The notes under the pieces were generated by a model, which worked only from the letters and a program-made list of their open reading frames with translations, made no database searches and was not told the DNA's origin. 64,000 bases of DNA from Chloracidobacterium sp. (GTDB lineage Bacteria; Acidobacteriota; Blastocatellia; Pyrinomonadales; Pyrinomonadaceae): NCBI GenBank assembly GCA_016711345.1, contig JADJTD010000001.1:1550001-1614000 (forward strand), given 5' to 3'. Of the stretch, positions 19,593 to 26,605 are shown piece after piece. How positions within the stretch are numbered: position 1 is the stretch's first letter; each line of letters starts with the position of its first letter. Position numbers and translations under genes: made by a program.

Positions 19593-19597
19593 AATTC

Positions 19598-19786
19598 TTC
19601 GAACGTTCGATCAGCAGCAGATCAAGCTTGAGATGGGCCATCGCGTGCAATGCCATCAGCAGCTCAAAACCGTGGTATCCTTGCCTTTTCCGCCATCATT
19701 TCGGCAAGACGCCTAGAGCTTTTTTCGGTTTGCGTCACGCGACTGCAAAATTCGCGTATCAGGTTCCTAAACGCTTGCTCAAACAT
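19598..19786 (-). pseudogene. Remnant of an N6-adenine DNA methylase (type ISP/Eco57I-like)
   Basis: On the minus strand a ribosome-site-like AGGGA precedes ATG 19786. Forty codons follow (MFEQAFRNLIREFCSR, then RRLAEMMAEKARI) to TGA at 19664. Shifting frame by one base gives GFELLMALHAMAHLKL and then DLLLIER. These two pieces resemble the N-terminal SxxxLAExMAxKAR region and the GFELLMAPYAIAHLKL motif of large adenine methylases in type ISP/Eco57I-like restriction systems. In the intact proteins, by my recollection, the two motifs are far apart, so this is a deletion-fused, frameshifted relic. The match is from memory, not from a search. Confidence 0.45.
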
Positions 19787-19819
19787 CTTTTTCCCTAAAA
19801 GTCCGAATTGCAGCAAACA

Positions 19820-20182
19820 CATGCGGTGGTCGGCGGTGGCCGGCGGTGGTTGTCGAGACGGCTGTTTTGCGGGCGAGGCGGCGGAGGCAGCGGAGCCGGC
19901 TGGTGGACGGCTAGGGGAAAATGCAAAAAACGACGTTTTTAAAGCTCAAATTGTCTTAAAAATGAAATTTTTCCGATGGCTTTTTGGGTGTCTCCGATGG
20001 CTTTTTAGGGGGTCTCCGATGGCTTTTTGGGGTAACAAGATGGCGCTTTCTGGCCGCTTTGACGATAAACCATTGCAGATCATACATTTAGCTGGGAATC
20101 ATGGCTTTTTGAAGCGTGGTGATGACTTCTCGTCTTCAATTCACACCCTCGTCAATGACATTCGGCATTGTCGGCTTTATTT
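19820..20182 (+). repeat. Dispersed repeat element, copy A (long)
   Basis: About 363 bases alignable over their whole length with 47788-48152 on the other strand. The first 146 bases align without gaps at roughly 85% identity counted by eye. Structure: a GC-rich left part (GGCCGGCGGTGG, GCGGGCGAGGCGGCG), a conserved stretch GACGTTTTTAAAGCT, then three units of CCGATGGCTTTTTGGGG type starting at 19973, 19994 and 20016 (spacing 21 and 22), then a right part with TTGCAGATCATA and ATTCACACC. The unit spacing order differs between the long copies, which argues against one protein frame throughout. Confidence 0.85.
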
Positions 20183-20394
20183 CCCTTGTCGCGCACGCGA
20201 TCAGGGGCTGTACCATCAAAAGTCGCCTTATGTACGCTGGCATACATAACTCCTTTATTTACTGAATTTAAAAGCAAACCCGGCTAGGGGCGATGTCATC
20301 AGACCTCCCGAGTCGCCGAAGTTTGACGGCTCAAGTGGTCCCTGAAAAGCCGTATCTCTGACATCCAATACGGCTCGACAGGGGCCACATTCTT

Positions 20395-21858
20395 TTAGGC
20401 TGCAGTGGTCTCGATATCGACCTTGATGGCACGCCATCGCTGCTGATTAAATCGTAAAAAGCTCAGCAAAAATCGCGTAAAATGGCCTACGAGAATAGCG
20501 ATCCAGATATGTATCGGTTCGAGATTGCCTGTTTGTTGAATAAAAAAGCAGATCCCGACCGGCAAGAGTACCTGCGAGATTATTGAGATGTAAAGCGGGC
20601 TTTTCGTGTCGCCGGTTCCCTGCAAACCGCCCGTATAAGCAAGCGCCATCGAGATAAACAGGCCTGAAACGCTCAAAACACGAAGCAATTCCACACCGAT
20701 CTCAACGACCACAGGATCGGTCATTCCAAAAATTGCCAGCAATTGTCGCGGTACAAAAAAGAAAAACAGCCCGACGATAACCGCTCCTGCTAAACCGAAG
20801 CCTGCTGCTGTGCGAACGGCGGAAACCGAACGTTCAGGCTTTCCGGCCCCTAAATTTTGCCCCGTAACCGATGCAGAAGCTCCCATAAGGGCATTCGACG
20901 ACCAAGTCACAAGCAGAAAAAGCTGGCTGTAACACACTGCGTAAACGGCCTGTGTTGCTTTGCCTTGGGCAAGACCACCCATAAATGCTGCCATTATGAC
21001 ACCGCCCACATTCATCGCGATGCCTTGAATACCCGCTGGCAAACCAAACTTAAAAAGCTGCCGTATGACCTTGAAATCAGGTGCGTAGCCTGTTTTTGGG
21101 AATGAGACGACCCATGTACCGCTGTAGAGCTTATAAAGCGAGTATATGCCCACCAGGCCCGACGCAATGCACGTTCCCATCGCCGAACCAGCCGTTCCAA
21201 AAGCCGGTATCGGCCCGACGCCGCCGATGAGGATTATGTTGAATAAAAGATTGAGCACCGTCATTACGATGCCCAGCACCATCGGAGTTCTTGCGTCTCC
21301 CGCCGATCTCAGACAGCCGCTCATCATAAAATATATGAGCATACCGACGCTGCAAGTGAACATTATCCTCAGAAAGGGCAATGCTTCAGCCAAAACATCG
21401 GGGTCGCTTGTTACTATCCGAAGTAAATATGGCGCAGCAAAATACCCGATCGGAGCCAGAATGCCGAGTGCCATAAAAATTGCCGTCAGGAAGCCTTGAT
21501 AGACAGTGCGGTCAACTTTTTCGCGTTGGTTGGCTCCGGCAAATCGTGCAACCAGGACGCTCATTCCAATAAAAACGGAGGAAACAAATACAATAACGAC
21601 AAGGAATATCTGAAAACCAACACCAATAGCAGCATTTGCTTGATACCCGATCAGATTGCCGACCATGATCTGATCGACCCAACCTTGAATGCCGCTCACA
21701 AGGTTCGTCAGCACAGCAGGCCACGCGATCTTCCAAACGGCACTCGTTAGCGGGCCTTCTACGATAGAACGGTCGTAATGTCGCTTTTTTGGCTCGGCGG
21801 GTTGAGCTTCGGCAGAGGCCGCCGCTTCCAATTCGGCTAGTTCAGTTTCTTCCGTCAT
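20395..21858 (-). CDS. MATE-family multidrug efflux transporter
   Basis: 487 residues, slightly longer than the usual 450-460 because of an acidic, Ala/Glu-rich N-terminal tail of about 30 residues. Twelve hydrophobic segments arranged in two similar halves are visible, with MATE features such as WPAVLTNLVSGIQGWVDQIMVG near residue 47 and MGASASVTGQNLGAGKPERS near 325. Such transporters expel cationic drugs or metabolites using Na+ or H+ gradients. The gene lies 51 bases after the DoxX gene on the same strand and probably ends that operon. Confidence 0.92.
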   Translation of the reverse strand: MTEETELAELEAAASAEAQPAEPKKRHYDRSIVEGPLTSAVWKIAWPAVLTNLVSGIQGWVDQIMVGNLIGYQANAAIGVGFQIFLVVIVFVSSVFIGMSVLVARFAGANQREKVDRTVYQGFLTAIFMALGILAPIGYFAAPYLLRIVTSDPDVLAEALPFLRIMFTCSVGMLIYFMMSGCLRSAGDARTPMVLGIVMTVLNLLFNIILIGGVGPIPAFGTAGSAMGTCIASGLVGIYSLYKLYSGTWVVSFPKTGYAPDFKVIRQLFKFGLPAGIQGIAMNVGGVIMAAFMGGLAQGKATQAVYAVCYSQLFLLVTWSSNALMGASASVTGQNLGAGKPERSVSAVRTAAGFGLAGAVIVGLFFFFVPRQLLAIFGMTDPVVVEIGVELLRVLSVSGLFISMALAYTGGLQGTGDTKSPLYISIISQVLLPVGICFFIQQTGNLEPIHIWIAILVGHFTRFLLSFLRFNQQRWRAIKVDIETTAA

Positions 21859-21909
21859 GTGGCGATTATATACGAGCCGTGGAATGCGGGGTTCCGCCGG
21901 AAACGGATT

Positions 21910-22278
21910 TTACCTTACAGTCGAAGGTTGTCTGCGGCCGTAAGCGACAACTGCGCAGAGAATGGCAAAAATAGCCGGAATGGCGGCTGTCGCAGCCATC
22001 GGTCCCATGGCCGTTATCACTGTTGCTCCGATCATAATGATCACGAGGCCTACGGCGGCGAGAGGAGTGAGCTTTGGCATGATGCCCGTCGCCCACGGAA
22101 CGATAAGCCCGATGCCGCCGAGTATTTCGCAAACGCCAATGAAGTAAATAAAGCCGATAGAAAGGTATGCAGGCATACTTTTCGCCATTTCCTCGGCGGG
22201 CATCAGAAATTTTGATACCCCGGCAAACAGAAACAACAGGCCAAGTAATATTTGGACGATCCAAAGAAATATGTTCAT
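21910..22278 (-). CDS. DoxX-family membrane protein
   Basis: 122 residues with four hydrophobic segments. Typical DoxX/DoxD-like stretches are seen: LLGLLFLFAGVSKF near residue 12, IGFIYFIGVCEILGGIGLI near 40-60, and conserved Gly/Ala-rich helices to the end. The precise function of the family is poorly defined; members are linked to sulfur or redox metabolism and to oxidative stress. The gene follows the SRPBCC gene by 20 bases and precedes the MATE transporter, so the three are likely co-transcribed. Confidence 0.85.
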   Translation of the reverse strand: MNIFLWIVQILLGLLFLFAGVSKFLMPAEEMAKSMPAYLSIGFIYFIGVCEILGGIGLIVPWATGIMPKLTPLAAVGLVIIMIGATVITAMGPMAATAAIPAIFAILCAVVAYGRRQPSTVR

Positions 22279-22298
22279 GACAACTCTCCAAACTTAAA

Positions 22299-22850
22299 TT
22301 ACTGCGGCGGAGCAGTTTCGGCCACCGTTTTCAATTGGGCAAGCCCTTTTTCAAAATCAGAGCCGACCGCCTTGTCCATATCCATTACCAGGCAAAAGGC
22401 TTTCATCATAAAGTCCTTTTTGCCGACCATCGTCCAGGTAACATTTGTTTTCTCGCCCATTGCTTTGAAATCAAATTGGGTCAGATTTTTGGCCTCAAAC
22501 GGCTTGATAAATTCTAGATCGATGGCGAGATATTTGGGTGGATGTGTGTTCTTGATCGTCATTCTCCCGTCGCCGACCTCGTCATTGCCGGTCCACGCAT
22601 ACGACGCTCCGACACCGGAGTCAGGGCCTGAATATGTGGTTTTCATATTCGGATCGAGTCTCGCCCACGGCGACCACGCATCCCACTTGCGGAAATCATT
22701 GACCTGCTCGAAAATTCTTTCTGTCGGTGCATTGATGTCGAGCGAACGCGTAACCTTAAACTCAGCAGGCTGCATCGCGACAACAACACTCAAAACAACT
22801 ATGACGAACACCATTAACGCCAAGGCCCCAAGAATTACTTTCTTTGCCAT
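22299..22850 (-). CDS. SRPBCC-family (START-like) lipid/ligand-binding protein, membrane-anchored
   Basis: 183 residues. An N-terminal helix (ILGALALMVFVIVVLSVVVAM) anchors or exports the protein. The SRPBCC domain follows: FKVTRSLDINAPTERIFEQV, then FRKWDAWSPWARLDPNMK, the usual START of polyketide-cyclase-like proteins. The rest forms the expected sheet and C-terminal helix ending LAQLKTVAETAPPQ. It probably binds a small hydrophobic ligand; none can be named. First gene of the SRPBCC-DoxX-MATE unit. Confidence 0.85.
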   Translation of the reverse strand: MAKKVILGALALMVFVIVVLSVVVAMQPAEFKVTRSLDINAPTERIFEQVNDFRKWDAWSPWARLDPNMKTTYSGPDSGVGASYAWTGNDEVGDGRMTIKNTHPPKYLAIDLEFIKPFEAKNLTQFDFKAMGEKTNVTWTMVGKKDFMMKAFCLVMDMDKAVGSDFEKGLAQLKTVAETAPPQ

Positions 22851-23341
22851 AAAGATTCTCCTGATTTAGAGAACTTTAACTGATTTTTCCCATCGCGCCA
22901 AAATATGCCGAATGAAATTGGCTACATTTAAAAGAGAAAGAGTGCGGCCTTTTTTGTAAAGCCGCACTCGGTAGGTTCAATTGGGTAGGTATAATTGAAG
23001 GGTATTTATGAATCGTTCAGTTCCGGTCGAACGGCTACCGATTGGGGGGATAAGATTAGGATCCCCAATGTGTTAAAAAATTTCCATATCAAACAACCTA
23101 TACGCTGTTGTCATACTCAAAGTTCCAATTTTTTCTTCGAGCGAAAAACTTCTCTTGTATCAAATATCACGTTCGAGTGTCAAATTTGTTGCAAAACTAT
23201 TTTAAATCTCAGTTTTTTGGTTTCGCATCTTTAGGATGAATGGCCAATCAAAAAAGTTTGCTTTATTTTTCAACTCAAAGATCTGCTTTCGCTTATTCCC
23301 CTAATCCGTTAGAATCATCCAAAAGATCAAGGAGTAACTAA
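22851..23341. other. Divergent intergenic region with two hairpins
   Basis: About 490 AT-rich bases between the SRPBCC gene (minus) and the nuclease gene (plus). It holds the terminator-like hairpin at 22940-22969. A second, shorter stem near 23041-23069 (ATTGGGG and CCCCAAT) overlaps a tiny plus-strand frame at 23007-23075 (MNRSVPVERLPIGGIRLG...), whose status is doubtful. The ribosome site AAGGAG for the nuclease is at its right end. Confidence 0.5.
22940..22969 (-). terminator. Terminator-like hairpin in a leader region
   Basis: GAGTGCGGC and GCCGCACTC pair perfectly (9 bp) around a 12-base loop. On the minus strand the stem is followed by TTTCTCTTTT, as in intrinsic terminators. No clear minus-strand gene ends just upstream of it, so it may end a small unannotated transcript or attenuate the SRPBCC operon. 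Confidence 0.55.
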
Positions 23342-24340
23342 ATGTCTAATATAGTCCTGCGTACAGTTTTCTTAAGTGCGATCCTGCTTTCTTCCGTGTT
23401 TCCAGCCCTTGCTTGGGACGAGACAGGCCATAAAATAACTGCTTACATAGCGTGGCAGCAAATGACTCCCGAAGTGCGTGACAAGGTCATTAAAATCTTG
23501 CGCAACGCTCCGGAAGATTCGCAGATCGGAGCGTTCAACATTGAATACGGCTCGCGTCCGCGCGAATCACGTGAACGTGACTTTTTTGTGATCATCGCTA
23601 CATGGTCTGACATGATCAAGGACAAAAAGCTTCGGGCCCGATTTGATAAGTACGCTAAGGATCAAAGCGATTGGCATTACATCAACCAATTCTGGACTTG
23701 GAAGGACGGAAAGGCGCAAATGGTCGAAGGAATGGCTCCAGTTGGCCAGATAATTAAAAAGCTGGGCGAGTTTACCCAGCTCCTTCGCAGTTCGGCAAAT
23801 GACTCCGAAAAAGCGATCGCCATCGCATGGCTCGAACATCTTGTCGGCGACATCCATCAACCGCTTCACGTATCTGCACGAGTTACGGAATACGATCCGA
23901 AAGGCGATCGCGGCGGCAACGCTTTTTTCCTTACGCCAAAGGGCACGAAAAGGGCCGATCAGGATAATCTTCATAGCTTTTGGGATGGAGCAATTGATCG
24001 GTATTTGCCTAATAAAGATATGTGCGAGGGAGCCTATTACGAACCGATAGCAGAGAGCATTATGAAGCTTCATCCTTACGGCAAGATGAAGGAAAGACTG
24101 AATCCCGAGAAATTTAATATCTGGGAGCAAGAAAGCCTTAATATTGCGACCACCGAAGCTTACAAAGACGTCAAATTTGGTGAAAAGCCATCTGACAAAT
24201 ATACAAAGAAAGCGTTTGAGATCGCACAAGAACGTTTGGCTCTGGGCGGATATCGGCTTGGCAGTCTTCTTAATGACATTTTTGGACCACAGACAGCCTC
24301 GCCGAATGCAGCATCGACTCCGGCTAAACAACAAAATTAA
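23342..24340 (+). CDS. Secreted S1/P1-type nuclease
   Basis: 332 residues, with AAGGAG just ahead of the ATG. Signal peptide MSNIVLRTVFLSAILLSSVFPALA; cleavage would leave tryptophan as residue 1 (WDETGHKITAYIAW). That matches the zinc chemistry of S1/P1 nucleases, where the mature N-terminal Trp and nearby His bind the metal cluster. Further ligand motifs are ATWSDMIKD, DWHYINQFW, HLVGDIHQPLHVSARV and GDRGGNAFFL. Such enzymes degrade single-stranded DNA/RNA and release 5'-nucleotides in the periplasm or medium, a likely nutrient or phosphate scavenging role. The M20 peptidase gene follows after 5 bases. Confidence 0.95.
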   Translation: MSNIVLRTVFLSAILLSSVFPALAWDETGHKITAYIAWQQMTPEVRDKVIKILRNAPEDSQIGAFNIEYGSRPRESRERDFFVIIATWSDMIKDKKLRARFDKYAKDQSDWHYINQFWTWKDGKAQMVEGMAPVGQIIKKLGEFTQLLRSSANDSEKAIAIAWLEHLVGDIHQPLHVSARVTEYDPKGDRGGNAFFLTPKGTKRADQDNLHSFWDGAIDRYLPNKDMCEGAYYEPIAESIMKLHPYGKMKERLNPEKFNIWEQESLNIATTEAYKDVKFGEKPSDKYTKKAFEIAQERLALGGYRLGSLLNDIFGPQTASPNAASTPAKQQN

Positions 24341-24345
24341 ACCTA

Positions 24346-25479
24346 ATGAACGCGGTCAAAATTCTCAAATATTTTCAGCTGCGGCAGGACGCGATACTTG
24401 ATCTGATCCGCGAGATCGTCGATATAGAGTCACCTTCACAAAACGCTGAACAAAGCCGCCTCGTCGCAGATTGGGTGGAGAAACAGGCGCACTCAACAGG
24501 TGTCGACGTTTCGATAGAACGGATATCGGTTGAGGATGGCGACCATTTGGTTATCAGCGCATTTCCGGGTGATGAAAAACACACCTTGTTGCTCGGTCAT
24601 ACCGATACCGTTCATCCTATCGGCACAAATCTCAAAAATCCGACGCGGATCGAAGGTGACAGGTTCTACGGCTGCGGCATTTTTGATATGAAATCGGGCG
24701 TCGTACTGATGCTCGAAGCGTTGCGATTTTTTGGGGTGAACGAGATCAAACCGCCGCGTCCTATTACGATACTTTTATCTTGTGATGAAGAGGTAGGCAG
24801 CCATTCTGGCCGAACCTTCGTCGAACGTGAGGCAGCCAACGCTGATCATTGCCTGGTCTTTGAACCATCGGCTGCCGGTAAAGTAAAAACCGGACGAAAA
24901 GGAACAGGCATTTTCAAGCTTCACGCTCAAGGCATCCCAGCACACGCAGGTCTCGAACCTGAAAAAGGCGCGAACGCGATCCTCGAAATATCACGACAGA
25001 TCGAGCACATAAATAAACTAGCTCATCCTGACGAAGGAACGACGGTCAACGTCACGACAATTAGCGGCGGCACGACAACAAACGTCATCCCCGAACACGC
25101 AGAATGCGAGATCGATGTTCGATTCAGTAAAATGGCAGAGGCCGAGCGAGTGGACGCGGCTTTTAAGGCTTTGAAAGCCTTCGACGGGCGCGTCTCGCTC
25201 AAATTGTCAGGCGGCATCAATCGTCCGCCAATGGAACGCACCGACGCGGTTGTCGATCTTTATGAAAAGGCGCGCTCGTTAGCGTCAAGCTTTGGTTACG
25301 ATCTAGGGGAAACACAAGTCGGCGGCGCGTCGGACGGTAATTTTGTTGGAGCTTTGGGTGTGCCGGTATTAGATGGTTTGGGAATTACCGGTGACGGGGC
25401 TCATACTTTAAATGAGCATATTTTGGTGAGCGATGTTGCAAAGAGAGCGACTCTGGTTTCATGCTTACTTAGCCAATGA
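24346..25479 (+). CDS. M20-family zinc peptidase (carboxypeptidase G2-like)
   Basis: 377 residues, no signal peptide. Metal and catalytic motifs are intact: LLLGHTDTVHPIG near residue 80 (first His and catalytic Asp), GIFDMKSGVVLML near 106 (bridging Asp), SCDEEVGSHSG near 147 (general base Glu-Glu), and GDGAHTLNEHI near 350 (last His). A dimerisation lid domain sits between (KLHAQGIPAHAGLEPEKG). Family members hydrolyse C-terminal glutamate from folate-like substrates or trim peptides. Co-transcribed with the nuclease upstream and overlapping the next gene by ATGA. Confidence 0.92.
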   Translation: MNAVKILKYFQLRQDAILDLIREIVDIESPSQNAEQSRLVADWVEKQAHSTGVDVSIERISVEDGDHLVISAFPGDEKHTLLLGHTDTVHPIGTNLKNPTRIEGDRFYGCGIFDMKSGVVLMLEALRFFGVNEIKPPRPITILLSCDEEVGSHSGRTFVEREAANADHCLVFEPSAAGKVKTGRKGTGIFKLHAQGIPAHAGLEPEKGANAILEISRQIEHINKLAHPDEGTTVNVTTISGGTTTNVIPEHAECEIDVRFSKMAEAERVDAAFKALKAFDGRVSLKLSGGINRPPMERTDAVVDLYEKARSLASSFGYDLGETQVGGASDGNFVGALGVPVLDGLGITGDGAHTLNEHILVSDVAKRATLVSCLLSQ

Positions 25480-26018
25480 GGGGTTTTACAGAAAAACTAA
25501 TAGTACTTTTTCTTCTAGTAATTTTTGGCATGGTGGTCGCTGGTATGTATGGGGCGATTCATAATCAAATCAGCTACACCGTATCTCCTGAGTACTTTAC
25601 AAAATTCAAATTTGAACAGTTTGGACTTCTCGACTCGGATTTTCCTGAGCGTGTTCGCGCATCAATGGTGGGTTTCTTTGCTTCTTGGTGGATGGGTTTT
25701 CCGATTGGGATGTTGATCGGCCTGTTGGGTTTTATTCAGAAAGGAAGCCACCGAATGCTATTGATTTCCCTACAGGCGACGGGCATTGCGGTTGTTTTCA
25801 CTCTTGTGTTTGGACTCTGCGGGTTAGGTTACGGATTTATTCAAACTTCAGCAATCCATATTGCCGACTACCAAAATTGGTTCATACCATCCAATGTTGT
25901 TGACTTGAGAGGTTTTCTTTGTGCAGGATATATGCACAATTCGGCGTATTTAGGTGGCCTCATTTCAATATTTGTTGCGTGGCTTTATCATATTCTCGTT
26001 AGATTGAAAACCGAGTAG
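25476..26018 (+). CDS. Four-helix membrane protein of unknown function
   Basis: 180 residues, start overlapping the peptidase stop by four bases. Four hydrophobic segments are evident: LIVLFLLVIFGMVVAGMYGAI, the FFASWWMGFPIGMLIGLLGF region, ISLQATGIAVVFTLVFGLCG, and YLGGLISIFVAWLYHILV. No charged catalytic residues sit within the helices and no known family comes to mind. Translational coupling to the peptidase suggests a shared transcript, not necessarily a shared function. Confidence 0.7.
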   Translation: MRGFTEKLIVLFLLVIFGMVVAGMYGAIHNQISYTVSPEYFTKFKFEQFGLLDSDFPERVRASMVGFFASWWMGFPIGMLIGLLGFIQKGSHRMLLISLQATGIAVVFTLVFGLCGLGYGFIQTSAIHIADYQNWFIPSNVVDLRGFLCAGYMHNSAYLGGLISIFVAWLYHILVRLKTE

Positions 26019-26067
26019 TTTTGTTTACGTTTTTCGCTTAGGTTTTCTCATCTATTATTAAGCTATC

Positions 26068-26165
26068 GGAGGCGCAACTTGTCCGGTGATGGGCGCGGTC
26101 TTCAAAACCGTTGTGAGGGCGCGAGAGCGTACTCAAGTGGGTTCGACTCCCACACGCCTCCGCCA
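26068..26165 (+). tRNA. selC: tRNA-Sec (UCA anticodon)
   Basis: 98 bases including an encoded CCA. The acceptor GGAGGCG pairs with CGCCTCC. The anticodon arm is GCGGT-CTTCAAA-ACCGT with TCA in the loop. A long variable arm (GAGGGCGCGAGAGCGTACTC) and T arm GTGGG-TTCGACT-CCCAC follow. The UCA anticodon with an extra-long variable arm is diagnostic for selenocysteine tRNA. The organism should therefore read some UGA codons as selenocysteine, with selA, selB and selD elsewhere; none of these lies in this window, nor do I see a selenoprotein here. Confidence 0.95.
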
Positions 26166-26168
26166 TTT

Positions 26169-26188
26169 TGATTTGGGAATTGTGATTT
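26169..26188 (+). repeat. Left inverted repeat flanking the four-helix-bundle gene
   Basis: TGATTTGGGAATTGTGATTT is the exact reverse complement of 26573-26592. It begins 4 bases after the tRNA CCA end. Similarity continues outside the perfect 20 bases (GGATT versus CGGAATT). Confidence 0.9.
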
Positions 26189-26215
26189 GGGATTGCGGAA
26201 TGAAGTTTGGTGTTT

Positions 26216-26605
26216 ATGACTAAATCAGAGTTGTTAAACAGAACAAAGCAGTTGGCTCTTCGAGTGATCAAACTGGTTGAAAGTCTGCCTAAGAACAGGA
26301 CGACCGATATTCTCGGCAAACAACTACTTCGAAGTGCGACATCAGTCGGAGCAAATTATCGGGCAGCCTGTCGAGCAAAATCGACCGCTGACTTTATCAA
26401 TAAATTGGCAATCGTTGAAGAAGAAGCGGACGAATCAATCTATTGGTTAGAATTGTTGGTTGAATCTGGTCAGATAAAAGCAAACTTGGTGGTGAATCTT
26501 TTGTCTGAGTTTGACGAGATCGTGTCGATAATTGTCTCTGCAATAAAAACATCGAAATCTAAAAGAATTCCGAAATCACAATTCCCAAATCACAAATCGA
26601 TATGA
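26216..26605 (+). CDS. Four-helix-bundle protein (23S rRNA intervening-sequence type)
   Basis: 129 residues from ATG 26216 (TTG 26207 possible). The sequence shows the family hallmarks: ALRVIKLVESLPKN near residue 15, LGKQLLRSATSVGANYRAAC near 34-53, then EEEADESIYWLELLVESG. Members occur inside 23S rRNA intervening sequences and, as free genes, in many genomes; they are structurally related to the Avd accessory protein of diversity-generating retroelements. No reverse transcriptase is present here. The last 11-12 codons (PKSQFPNHKSI) are formed by the right inverted repeat. The stop overlaps the dprA ATG by four bases, so the cassette now abuts dprA directly. Confidence 0.88.
   Translation: MTKSELLNRTKQLALRVIKLVESLPKNRTTDILGKQLLRSATSVGANYRAACRAKSTADFINKLAIVEEEADESIYWLELLVESGQIKANLVVNLLSEFDEIVSIIVSAIKTSKSKRIPKSQFPNHKSI
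26573..26592 (-). repeat. Right inverted repeat flanking the four-helix-bundle gene
   Basis: AAATCACAATTCCCAAATCA, exact complement of 26169-26188. It overlaps the 3' end of the bundle gene and lies 10 bases before the dprA start, so the two repeats bracket a unit of about 424 bases. Confidence 0.9.

Larger units (their letters stand above)
19469..20394. other. Repeat-rich intergenic block without an intact gene
   Basis: About 925 bases between the Fe-S/TPR gene and the MATE gene. It contains, in order, a CACAGAG-type hairpin (19516-19592), a decayed adenine-methylase fragment (19598-19786, minus) and the long copy of the dispersed element (19820-20182). The last 200 bases show nothing recognisable. 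An open frame spanning 19650-20249 on the plus strand crosses the relic and the repeat and is not credible as a gene. Confidence 0.7.

Noticed and set aside
19973..20032. Tandem units taken as a CRISPR array
   Set aside because: Only three 21/22-base units with almost no spacers, and no cas genes nearby.
19650..20249. Open frame of about 199 codons on the plus strand
   Set aside because: It crosses the methylase relic antisense and the repeat element; the unit spacing order differs between copies, and there is no ribosome site or recognisable domain.
23007..23075. 22-codon frame MNRSVPVERLPIGGIRLG
   Set aside because: Too short and unsupported; mentioned only with the hairpins.
26216..26605. 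Diversity-generating retroelement (Avd-like protein)
   Set aside because: No reverse transcriptase, template/variable repeat or target gene in the neighbourhood; the free bundle family is the simpler reading.
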